Source of the DNA: Gammaproteobacteria bacterium 42_54_T18
GTDB lineage: Bacteria; Pseudomonadota; Gammaproteobacteria; Pseudomonadales; Ketobacteraceae
Reading direction: 5' to 3'
Length of the DNA: 64,000 nt
NCBI GenBank assembly: GCA_002163245.1
Contig: MAAL01000096.1
Location: 104,753-168,752, forward strand
Shown piece by piece: positions 43,127-51,375 of the stretch; within the stretch, counting starts at the first letter, position 1, and each line of letters starts with the position of its first letter. A program made the translations under genes and the position numbers. A model generated the notes under the pieces. The model was not told the origin of the DNA, made no database searches, and was given only the letters and a program-made list of their open reading frames with translations.

Positions 43127-44872
43127 TTAAAAGCGACGAACTCCTCCAATATACGTTTCCATTACCTGAATCCTATCAATCGTCTTAGGGTTTTCTAACG
43201 GGTTCTCCGATAACACCACAAAATCTGCCAACTTACCCTTCTCTAAAGAACCTCGGCTTTTTGCTTCAAACACCTGCCATGCAGCATCAATCGTTACCGC
43301 TCTTAGCGCAGCCATAACACTGATGGTTTGTTTTTCACCCAGAACTTTACCACTTGATGTAATACGATTAACGGCATTCCACACCATCAACAACGGATTC
43401 ATCGGAACAATCGGTGTATCACTGTGCAAACTAAATCGTATCCCTCTTTCTTGTGCAGATCTCGCCGGGCTAATACGCTCAGCCCTTTCTGGACCAATAA
43501 ACGTATCACGATGTCGATCTCCCCAATAATAGGTATGAAGACCAAAAAACGTCGGCATCATATTTAACTCCGCCATCGCATCCAACTGATCTTCACGAGC
43601 CATTTGTGAATGAACAATTAACGGCCTTGCATCCTCCCGATAATGATTTTTCTGCGCAATACGATACGCATAAATAATGTCATCAATGGCTGCGTCACCG
43701 TTGCCATGTATTGCAACCTGCAACCCAGCCTTATGATATTTGGATACTTGTTCCACCAATTCGTCACGAGGTAACGTCGGATACCCACGCCATTCAGAAT
43801 CTCCATGAAAATCACTGGCATAAGGTTCTGTTAAGTGCCCTGTAAAACCCTGTATCGAACCATCAGCGACTAACTTCACTGCACCAAGCGACACCCAGCT
43901 TTTACGAAAGATACGAGTAAAGAAATTATTAAACCGTCCCTCAGCACGCTTATCCCCCACATCACTGTTGGTCCACACCACCAAACGCAGAGGCAACAGA
44001 TTCAGGTTACCCATTAACATCATTGCCATGGTTTTTAACGTATCGTGATGTCCGCTTTGCGCGGTTGTCACACCAGCAGCAAGATATTGTTTTGATGCCG
44101 CAATCGCAATTTGATAGGCCGTCCATATATCCGTTTTTTGTACAACACCGTCCATGAACACCTTGGCGTTTTCCTCTAACAAACCTGTTAGCTCTCCCGT
44201 CACCGGGTCATGATCAATCACACCTCCACCTGGATTTGGGGTATCTTTATCAATACCCGCCATTGCTAAACCTAAGCTATTCGCCACACCAAGGTGGCCG
44301 GAGATATGATAAATCCAAATAGGGTGCTCGGTAGAAACCTGATCTAACTCTTCTTTCGTTGGGTGTCGATTTTCAGGCAACAGTGTATCGTCATACCCCA
44401 TTCCCAATAACCACTGCCCTGGTTTTTTACGTTCAGCTTGAGCACGTAATTTCTCCAATATTTGTTCGATATTCTGTACATCACCTATGGGTAGGCTATT
44501 AAGATCCGCCAAATGTCCCTGGATAAATGCCCCTGAAGCAGGAAAATGAGAATGTGCGTCAATAAAACCAGGGACAATCGTTTTCCCTTCTAAATCAACC
44601 ACTGACGCGCCTCGCCCATAACGACGAGATAACGCATCCGAATTGCCAACACCAAGAATTTTCCCTTGCCTCACCACCATTGCCTCAACAACAGAGTTAT
44701 GTGTACCCATGGTAATAATTGAGCCATTTGTATATATCGTTGTTTTGGCGAAGACCGTTGTTGATGTACTGATGGTCAACAACGAGAAAGCAACCAGAAA
44801 TACGCGCACCATTTTCTTCCGACAAATATTGGTAATTGTCTCCCTTCTTCCCGATCCTATTTCCGGCCTCAT
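43127..44872 (-). CDS. Exported amidohydrolase, YtcJ-like
   Basis: The 581-residue protein (ATG at 44872 behind GGAGG; an ATG one codon earlier and another at 44812 behind GGAAG are alternatives) has a hydrophobic signal (VFLVAFSLLTISTSTTVFA). The metal-binding opening GKTIVPGFIDAHSHFPASG and HPIWIYHISGHLGVANS, VAIHGNGDAAIDD, RFSLHSDTPIVPMNPLLMVW are typical of YtcJ-like imidazolonepropionase-related amidohydrolases. It probably acts in the periplasm on a cyclic or linear amide, but the substrate is not known. It is a single gene. Confidence 0.83.
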   Translation of the reverse strand: MRPEIGSGRRETITNICRKKMVRVFLVAFSLLTISTSTTVFAKTTIYTNGSIITMGTHNSVVEAMVVRQGKILGVGNSDALSRRYGRGASVVDLEGKTIVPGFIDAHSHFPASGAFIQGHLADLNSLPIGDVQNIEQILEKLRAQAERKKPGQWLLGMGYDDTLLPENRHPTKEELDQVSTEHPIWIYHISGHLGVANSLGLAMAGIDKDTPNPGGGVIDHDPVTGELTGLLEENAKVFMDGVVQKTDIWTAYQIAIAASKQYLAAGVTTAQSGHHDTLKTMAMMLMGNLNLLPLRLVVWTNSDVGDKRAEGRFNNFFTRIFRKSWVSLGAVKLVADGSIQGFTGHLTEPYASDFHGDSEWRGYPTLPRDELVEQVSKYHKAGLQVAIHGNGDAAIDDIIYAYRIAQKNHYREDARPLIVHSQMAREDQLDAMAELNMMPTFFGLHTYYWGDRHRDTFIGPERAERISPARSAQERGIRFSLHSDTPIVPMNPLLMVWNAVNRITSSGKVLGEKQTISVMAALRAVTIDAAWQVFEAKSRGSLEKGKLADFVVLSENPLENPKTIDRIQVMETYIGGVRRF

Positions 44873-44956
44873 CATTACTCCTCCGTAACCTAGTGTTGGC
44901 TTTAAAACTAACGTAAGGTAAGGAGATCATGTATTGAGATATTCTGGATATAACAA

Positions 44957-47107
44957 ATGCTAGAAAAGTCTAGAAAAAAGTGTCTAGCAACAAACTTCTG
45001 TAAACATTATTCTCAATTTTATCACCTTCTATTTGTTCTGTTTAGCCTTTGTCTATTGACCACCAGCAGCCATGCCAAAACAACTCAAAACGACAGCCTG
45101 CTTCTTCATAACAATCTAGAACACTACGTTTTAGGTTCCTCTGTATCCATAGCACAGACACCCAAAGATTGGCGTCTTGACGATATCCTCAAAACGGATG
45201 ATTCATTGTTTATTAAGTCTACCGAAAACACCCCCAACATAGGTTATAGTGAAAATGCCATTTGGGTTAAGATCTCAGTGACAAACACAGCACAACAACA
45301 AAAATGGTTACTCTCTGTAGAAAAGGCCAATATCAATTCTGTCACATTATTTGAGAAAACAACGAACCAACAATGGTATACACGCTCTATCGGCAATCAG
45401 TTTCCTTTTTCACAAAGGACCTATGATTTTAAATACCCCGTTTTTCCGGTTGTCATAAATTCAACTACCGAGGTTAATTCAACTACCAAGGTTAATTCAA
45501 CTACGTCTAAACCTACTATTTTCTATCTTAAAATCCTTTCTAAAACTGCGATATCTATCCCCCTCACCCTAAAAACTGAACACTTATTTTCAGAATCCAG
45601 CAGTCAACAGTCATTAATTAACGGCATTTATATCGGCATTCTGTTGATTATTGCCTTTTATAGCCTTACCACCTACATCGCAATAAAAGAATCAGGATAC
45701 CTATTGTTTTTTCTATCGCTAATGTCATTTGGCCTCTATGTTTTATCCATACAAGGTTATGCACATCAATACTTTTGGCCCAACGCTACATGGTGGTCAC
45801 AACATGCCATTTTATTTTTTGCCGCCACCACTACAGTCTTTAGCCTCCGCTTTTGCCGTATTGTGATGATTACACGCGAACAAGCACCTTTTGCCGATAA
45901 CATACTTGCAGCACTGGAATTTCTGGCAATGTTGAATGTGATATTTTCATTAACGCTAGACTATACTCTGATGGGAAAATTCAGTCTTATTTTCAGCAGT
46001 GCACTTGCATTCACACTGATAGGCATTGGTATTATTGTTGCCAGACAAGGGTATCGACCAGCAAAACTTTACCTTCTAAGCTGGGTTTCCTTTTCCATTA
46101 CAGCCCTACTAAGGTCAGTAACCTTTTGGGGTTGGTCACCTATCTTTACACCGCAAGAATACGATTTACAACTTGGCAGTTTATTAGGGATTCTGTTTTT
46201 GTTCCTATCCGTTACCGATAAAATTCGCCTCATCAATCAACAAAACACAACAATAAAGCAAAAAGCATTACATGAAAAAACTCAAGCCAACATTGAGCTT
46301 GAGCGACAAATATGGATTCGAACAAAGGACCTAACCATTGCCAAAATACAGTTAGAAAAAAACCAAAGGTCTCAAACAGAATTTTTTAATCGAATTAACC
46401 ATGAAATACGGACGCCTACCACCGCTATCTTGCAATACAGCAGCTTTCTTCAGCGAGGCATTGAATGTGACCTCCCCTCGAAAGATCAACTACAACACCT
46501 CGAGGTTGTAGCATCCAATGGCCAACGCATTAATAAATTAACGGAACAACTATTAGATCTTGCAAAAAACCAGGCCAACGAAGAGAAAATGGTTATTCGC
46601 ACTATCAACATCAGCGCACTCATCCACACTGTTATTGATGAACTACCTCGACTATTCCCCGAAGATGTACAACTAAACTTCACTCACTCTCCACCCCTCT
46701 GGGTTCAGGCCGATAAACAGATGCTTATCAGCATCATTGAGAATCTATTATCCAATGCCGCAAAATATACCTCATCTGGTAACGTCACCGTAAAAATAAC
46801 TAAGATTACAAACACAGAACCTAGCCCTAACACTGAAATGATTAAAGTTACCGTCAGTGATACTGGAACCGGCCTTAGCAAAGAAGAGATCCCTCAAATA
46901 TTTTCACCATTTAAGCGATTCAATACCACACAAAATATTACGGGAATCGGTATCGGGCTGAACCTATGCAAAGTACAACTAGAGAGAATGGCAGGCAGTA
47001 TTGGCGTAAATTCAAAAAAAGGAAAAGGTTCCGATTTTTGGTTTACCTTACCCTTAGCTGTTAAGGAGGTCACGACGAAGAATGAAACATCAAATATTAG
47101 TACTTGA
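44957..47107 (+). CDS. 7TM-DISM sensor histidine kinase
   Basis: The 716-residue protein has a signal-like start, a periplasmic DISMED2 beta-domain (IGYSENAIWVKISVTNTAQQQKWLLSVEKANINSVTLFEK) and seven membrane segments (about 210-400). A coiled linker, HisKA with His482 (INHEIRTPTTAI) and HATPase (ENLLSNAAKYTSSGNV, VSDTGTGLSKEEIPQIFSPFKRF, GIGIGLNLCKVQLERM) follow. The periplasmic domain contains a run of NSTTEV/NSTTKV/NSTTSK from a DNA repeat. DISM kinases sense carbohydrate or other small ligands. Its response regulator overlaps by 26 bases. Confidence 0.88.
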   Translation: MLEKSRKKCLATNFCKHYSQFYHLLFVLFSLCLLTTSSHAKTTQNDSLLLHNNLEHYVLGSSVSIAQTPKDWRLDDILKTDDSLFIKSTENTPNIGYSENAIWVKISVTNTAQQQKWLLSVEKANINSVTLFEKTTNQQWYTRSIGNQFPFSQRTYDFKYPVFPVVINSTTEVNSTTKVNSTTSKPTIFYLKILSKTAISIPLTLKTEHLFSESSSQQSLINGIYIGILLIIAFYSLTTYIAIKESGYLLFFLSLMSFGLYVLSIQGYAHQYFWPNATWWSQHAILFFAATTTVFSLRFCRIVMITREQAPFADNILAALEFLAMLNVIFSLTLDYTLMGKFSLIFSSALAFTLIGIGIIVARQGYRPAKLYLLSWVSFSITALLRSVTFWGWSPIFTPQEYDLQLGSLLGILFLFLSVTDKIRLINQQNTTIKQKALHEKTQANIELERQIWIRTKDLTIAKIQLEKNQRSQTEFFNRINHEIRTPTTAILQYSSFLQRGIECDLPSKDQLQHLEVVASNGQRINKLTEQLLDLAKNQANEEKMVIRTINISALIHTVIDELPRLFPEDVQLNFTHSPPLWVQADKQMLISIIENLLSNAAKYTSSGNVTVKITKITNTEPSPNTEMIKVTVSDTGTGLSKEEIPQIFSPFKRFNTTQNITGIGIGLNLCKVQLERMAGSIGVNSKKGKGSDFWFTLPLAVKEVTTKNETSNIST
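45459..45504 (+). repeat. 18-bp tandem repeat in the DISM kinase gene
   Basis: The unit GTTAATTCAACTACC(A/G)AG occurs about two and a half times in tandem, in frame, encoding repeated NSTT(E/K)V. Slippage would add or remove 6 residues without shifting the frame. Confidence 0.7.
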
Positions 47108-47816
47108 AGACGACCCCGATATTCGACGAGGCATAGTCATAGAGCTTAATAACACCCAGCGTTATGACGTCATACAAACCGAATGCCTCGGTGACGCCCT
47201 GTTATCGATCCAACAAAACCTACCCAGCGTAGCCATTGTCGACATTATGATGTCTGGAGATGATAACGCAGGGTTAACCTTTATTAAAACACTACAAGAA
47301 AAAAATCTACTCCATAAAATAGCAGTCATTATTTTATCTGCAAAAAATTCCGCCGATGATATTCTTAATGCATTAGCTCAAGGCGCCATTGACTACCTAA
47401 CAAAACCTTACGATCCAGAGATACTCATCAACAGAGTACAACGAGCCACCACCCTTATAAGTCAAAAAAACGTAGAGAACAAAACACCGGAACTAAAATC
47501 ACGAAAAAACATTGTAGAATCCATGACATTAGCACTGTCTTATTGGGAATTAACTACAGGAAGAAGCAAATTACATTTCGCGGACGAAAGTAAACTATGG
47601 TCAATATACGTCGATAAAAAGGGAACCTGTAGCACAAAAACCTTAGACAAATATCTTCAGTTATCGACACTGCCGAAAAAGCCTAAAATTAACAACGTAC
47701 AACGATCAATACAGTTTGCACTTGATCATTGCGACGAGCATAAATCATCCCATGAAAATGTACGAAAAAAACTAATAACGGCGCATGCTGATATACAAAG
47801 CAACAATACTCACTAA
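47082..47816 (+). CDS. Response regulator with unrecognised output domain
   Basis: The 244-residue protein starts inside the kinase gene (26-base overlap). Residues 1-125 are a receiver: acidic pair in LEDDPDIRR, phosphoacceptor Asp54 (VAIVDIMMSGD), Ser in ILSAK and Lys in LTKPYDPE. Residues about 145-244 are not OmpR, NarL, Fis or LytTR. They read ALSYWELTTGRSKLHFADESKLW, then VDKKGTCSTKTLDKYLQL and a basic helix. This could be a winged-helix-like DNA-binding domain of a less studied class, but I do not recognise it. Its 3' end overlaps the convergent MFS gene by 45 bases. Confidence 0.8.
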   Translation: MKHQILVLEDDPDIRRGIVIELNNTQRYDVIQTECLGDALLSIQQNLPSVAIVDIMMSGDDNAGLTFIKTLQEKNLLHKIAVIILSAKNSADDILNALAQGAIDYLTKPYDPEILINRVQRATTLISQKNVENKTPELKSRKNIVESMTLALSYWELTTGRSKLHFADESKLWSIYVDKKGTCSTKTLDKYLQLSTLPKKPKINNVQRSIQFALDHCDEHKSSHENVRKKLITAHADIQSNNTH

Positions 47817-49085
47817 CGCCATAACCAACCAAACACCGTTCATCGCTTCAAAAACACTATACCCCATGCGATCACCTATATTTAAAATAGCTCCACCAAT
47901 GCCCGCAGCCAAACTAAAACCCAGCGCATCCACAACACCAGCGGCCGTTGATGTCTTTCCCTCCTTTCCACTTTCAGTATTCGCCATGGCTAAATTCATC
48001 GTCATCGGATACACCAACCCCATACCAAAAGCCGCAATACTCCAGACAAAATAACTCATAAATGCCCATTGAAAGACCGAAAGAAATAACCACAATAACA
48101 GCACCCCAAAACCTAGAAAAGAGAACCCCATAATCAGCAGTGTTTTATCCCCAAAATTTACGGCCACCTTGTCATATATCCAAGAAGCCAACGTCCATGA
48201 CAACGCTCCCGATGTTAGAACAAGACCGGCTGCAGCCGCCGTGTACTGATAATGATCTGTTAACACGAGGGGAATAAATGCTTCCGCACCAAAAAACGTA
48301 AAAACCAACAACAACTTTAGGCTTAACGCCGCTGACAACCCTTTTCCCGCTCGTAACATATCCACCGGAAATAACGAAAGCAATGGCCGCCAAAAGATGA
48401 ATAGAGAAAAGAGACAAAGAGGGATCACCCAGTAACTATTCACAAAACTGATGCTAGCCAAAAGAAAAGCAACACCAAACGCAATACGTAGTGCTTTTGG
48501 CAAATTAGAGAAATCTATTCGCCCCCCTCCTTTAGCGTCAATACTAAGCGCACCAAGACGCCTATAAACAAATACGCTCGAAAGAAGAGCGGGCAGAGTA
48601 AGCCCCCAAAACACATAAGACCAATGCCATTGACTTGTCACATAACCCGCTAACGCAGGAGCAATAAGAGAAGGCAGCACCCAAGCCGTTGTTAAATAAG
48701 AAATCGCGCGCCGTCGTTGATCCTCACCATAAGCAATGTTCACTGAAGCAAAAACCACAGATTGAATTGCACCACCACCAAACCCTTGTAACGCCCTGCC
48801 TAGAATCAACATCGGCATAGAATTCGCTTGAGCGGCTACCATAAGCCCTACAATAAAAACCAGTATGCCCACTAAAAATGGTTTCTGCGGGCCCCGTTGA
48901 TCCGTATACGCTCCCGCCAAAATTAAGCTGACCAGACTAGCCAGCAAATAAGAGTAAAAACCCGCGCCATAAAAGTGCTGCCCATTAAACTCTTCGGCAA
49001 TAGCAGGCATCATGGTGCTAATGGCAAGGTCATCAAACGCATGAATACTGATGGCGAGAATCAGACCAACAATTAAACGATCAAT
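47772..49085 (-). CDS. MFS transporter, probable ATT start
   Basis: The first ATG in frame is at 49013, but a protein starting there (MMPAIAEEFNG) lacks half of helix 1. The frame stays open to 49098 and encodes LIVGLILAISIHAFDDLAIST before it, which completes a normal MFS first helix. No ATG, GTG or TTG is available; an ATT at 49083-49085 follows AAGGGG by 8 bases. The 437-residue product has 12 or more membrane segments with YTDQRGPQKPFL (A-loop) and LILGRALQGFGGGAIQSVV, like DHA-type drug exporters. The other end overlaps the response regulator. Confidence 0.75.
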   Translation of the reverse strand: MDRLIVGLILAISIHAFDDLAISTMMPAIAEEFNGQHFYGAGFYSYLLASLVSLILAGAYTDQRGPQKPFLVGILVFIVGLMVAAQANSMPMLILGRALQGFGGGAIQSVVFASVNIAYGEDQRRRAISYLTTAWVLPSLIAPALAGYVTSQWHWSYVFWGLTLPALLSSVFVYRRLGALSIDAKGGGRIDFSNLPKALRIAFGVAFLLASISFVNSYWVIPLCLFSLFIFWRPLLSLFPVDMLRAGKGLSAALSLKLLLVFTFFGAEAFIPLVLTDHYQYTAAAAGLVLTSGALSWTLASWIYDKVAVNFGDKTLLIMGFSFLGFGVLLLWLFLSVFQWAFMSYFVWSIAAFGMGLVYPMTMNLAMANTESGKEGKTSTAAGVVDALGFSLAAGIGGAILNIGDRMGYSVFEAMNGVWLVMALVSIVALYISMRRY

Positions 49086-49107
49086 AACAAAATCCCCTTA
49101 ACATATT

Positions 49108-49656
49108 TTATAAATCTGGAAACGCAGCCGCAAACCCCTCCCGCTGCACTCCACATGCATTCACAATAAAGCTAACAGCATGATACAGCCCAGCCAACAT
49201 AATTAACTCAATGAGTTGATCGTCTGCATAATACACTGAAATCTCTGACCATAAACCATCATCGACCGTTTTAGTCTTATACAACTGATCGACCAATTGT
49301 AATAACAACATATCCTTATCTGACCAGTAAGATGACGTTGGCGTTTCACTCAAAGTATCGCTTATTTGCTCCTGCGTGAAACCCGCCTTTTGTGAAAATC
49401 CTGAAACATGTACCCCCCATTCATACTCGGCTTGGCACAATGCACAGGTACGTAAAATAACCAGTTCTCTCTCCGCAATACTGATACTGCCTTTATCCAA
49501 CAAGCCTCCCTGAATCATTCTGCTCAGCACCCGAGGGTTATGAGCAACCGTTCTGAAAATTCCCAAAGGCGGTATGCCAGGAGGCATAATTACATCAAAA
49601 TTCTTTTGAATATCAGCAGTATACGGTGGGGTTAACGGTGCTATTCGTGTCGTCAT
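49108..49656 (-). CDS. Carboxymuconolactone decarboxylase family protein
   Basis: The ATG at 49656 follows GAGG. The 182-residue protein has the CMD/AhpD core: ISIAERELVILRTCALCQAEYEWGVHVSGFSQKAG, where Cys-Ala-Leu-Cys is followed by the conserved His, then DKDMLLLQLVDQLYK and a final helix LIELIMLAGLYHAVSFIVNACGV. Members act as peroxidase-like or decarboxylase-like enzymes. It is divergent from the HxlR regulator at 49794 and shares the twin palindromes between them. Confidence 0.85.
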   Translation of the reverse strand: MTTRIAPLTPPYTADIQKNFDVIMPPGIPPLGIFRTVAHNPRVLSRMIQGGLLDKGSISIAERELVILRTCALCQAEYEWGVHVSGFSQKAGFTQEQISDTLSETPTSSYWSDKDMLLLQLVDQLYKTKTVDDGLWSEISVYYADDQLIELIMLAGLYHAVSFIVNACGVQREGFAAAFPDL

Positions 49657-49716
49657 GATAAACCTCATTAATGGTATAAAAATGATGGTAATGGTGCACC
49701 AAAACCAGCCGAAACC

Positions 49717-49769
49717 TGCTACACTATCTGTAGCAACAAAGCCACAGTACCGCTACATAAAATGTAGCG
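49717..49769. promoter_or_regulatory. Twin operators GCTACA-N5-TGTAGC for the HxlR regulator
   Basis: TGCTACA-N5-TGTAGCA at 49717-49735 and CGCTACA-N5-TGTAGCG at 49751-49769 share the same core and spacing, with centres 34 bases apart. They fill the region between the CMD gene and the HxlR gene, so they are probably its binding sites for both directions. HxlR-family operators are of this type. Confidence 0.75.
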
Positions 49770-49793
49770 CAAGCTTTTTATTCAAGGATAATA

Positions 49794-50093
49794 ATGACCA
49801 CTGTCAACAAACGCCCAATCACCGAACTTATCGATCTCTTGGGCAGGAAGTGGGTTCTCAGAATTCTATGGGAACTCAACCTAGGGTCTTGCACCTTTAG
49901 AGAGCTACAAGCTCGGTGTGGAGACATATCCCCCACTACCATTAACAAACGGATAAAAGAATTGTGTTCGGCAAATCTCGTTATCAAGTCAAAAGACAGC
50001 GGATACAATTTATCGCCACAAGGAAAAGAGTTAATTACGCTCTTTGAGCCAATTAACTCTTTTTCCAAACGCTGGGCAAGTTCAAAAAATTAA
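49794..50093 (+). CDS. HxlR family winged-helix regulator
   Basis: The 99-residue protein is a compact HxlR domain: LIDLLGRKWVLRILWELNLGSCTFRELQARCGDISPTTINKRIKEL and a wing (SKDSGYNLSPQGKELI). A Cys in GSCTF may allow thiol or quinone sensing, as in relatives. It is divergent from the CMD-family gene and downstream of twin palindromes that it probably binds. AAGGAT upstream supports the ATG. Confidence 0.87.
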   Translation: MTTVNKRPITELIDLLGRKWVLRILWELNLGSCTFRELQARCGDISPTTINKRIKELCSANLVIKSKDSGYNLSPQGKELITLFEPINSFSKRWASSKN

Positions 50094-50114
50094 CAGCTCA
50101 ATACGCCATCACGA

Positions 50115-50660
50115 CTAACACTCTGTATTATCTTTTCGCCACTTGCCTGGAGACATACCATGATATCGCTTAAATGCTAGCTGAAAGGCACTTTGTTCGG
50201 AGTATCCAAGCAGAAGAGATACGGCGACTAAATTCATTCCTTTATCTTGTAAATATCGACGAGCTAAGTGCATCCGGATACGACTCACCACTCCCCTCAG
50301 TCCATCATCAGAGTTTTGCAATCTTCTTTGCAACGTCCTTTCAGATACCACCATTTTTCTCGCAATATATTTTAATGTGGCTTGCTTATGGGGCAAAGCA
50401 GATAGCACCTCATCATAAAGCTGCGTCACAAAATCCAAATTGGCAATTTCAGGAAGAACCTCCTTAATTAGCTCAATCTTGGGATTCCCCGCTTCAGCTT
50501 GCAAGGTAAGCTGCAAAGCATCCCTACGAAACAAAAGCCCAAGATCTCTCTCAAAAATAACATGATTGATCCCCATTTCATTGCAGTAACGCTGTTGATA
50601 CTGCTTATCATCAAAAGGGAATGAAACCGAAGCGACAGCGTTATCCCGTATCCCCACCAA
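50115..50660 (-). pseudogene. AraC family regulator, 5'-truncated
   Basis: The coding part keeps the AraC C-terminus: MVVSERTLQRRL, VSLLLGYSEQSAFQLAFKRYHGMSPGKWRK, and before it the end of an Arabinose_bd domain (LVGIRDNAVASVSFPF…YQQRYCNEMGI). About 150 N-terminal residues expected in this family are missing. Upstream of about 50660 the frame continues only as the antisense of the adjacent hydrolase-like gene. The regulator has therefore lost its 5' half and promoter. Confidence 0.65.
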
Positions 50661-50664
50661 CCTA

Positions 50665-51372
50665 GTGATTGCTACAAAGCTACTCATAGCGGAAGGCATG
50701 CTAATTCGAGCCATTCGCAAAGCACAACCCATGCTTGGGGGCAGCGAACTTGCAAACGATGCTAAAGCCTTCATTGGACAAGAAGCCATTCATACCCGGG
50801 AACATCGAGCATTCAATAACCGTCTAATAGAAATAGGTTTGGATGTAAAAGCCACTCTCGATGAAATGGAACAAGATATAAAAGAGATAGAAGCCACCAA
50901 GTCGCTTCAAGAACACTTGGCCATAGTTGTCACAGGAGAGCATATAATCTACTCCTTTACACGCGCTCTATTGGCTTCATCACACCACCATATCGAGCAA
51001 CACGAGGCTGTTCGCGCACTTTTTATTTGGCACGCTCTAGAAGAGATGGAACACCAATCGGTTTGTGATGATATTTATAAGCACCTATATGGAAAGGGCA
51101 CGGAGCACCGCCTTCTTTATTTTCGCACTTTAACAAACACCGGGAATTTACTCGGGCGCATTGTAGTTAAACTAATGCGCTCGCTATTAGCACAAAGCAG
51201 AGAACCGAGAAAAGGGGAACTCCGTGAATTTATCAGCTGGCTAGTTCGAACTCCAGGCATAGGAACCATTGCAACAAAAGAAATTCTCGGCTTCTTCTCG
51301 CCCCGCTTTAATCATTGGAGTCGCCTAGAAGAAGATCAAAAGCTCATTGCAGCTCATCTAAAGTTTGTTTAG
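50665..51372 (+). pseudogene. PF10118-type metal-dependent hydrolase, 5'-truncated
   Basis: The 235-residue frame has the diiron-like motifs of predicted metal-dependent hydrolases: AFIGQEAIHTREHRAFN, VTGEHIIYSFTRALLAS and FIWHALEEMEHQSVCDD. Family members are usually about 50 residues longer at the N-terminus. The only start is a GTG at 50665 with no Shine-Dalgarno, and the frame runs upstream into antisense of the AraC gene. Such hydrolases are often divergent from AraC regulators. Here the intergenic region and both 5' ends seem deleted. It could still be expressed by readthrough. Confidence 0.6.
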
Positions 51373-51375
51373 AAA

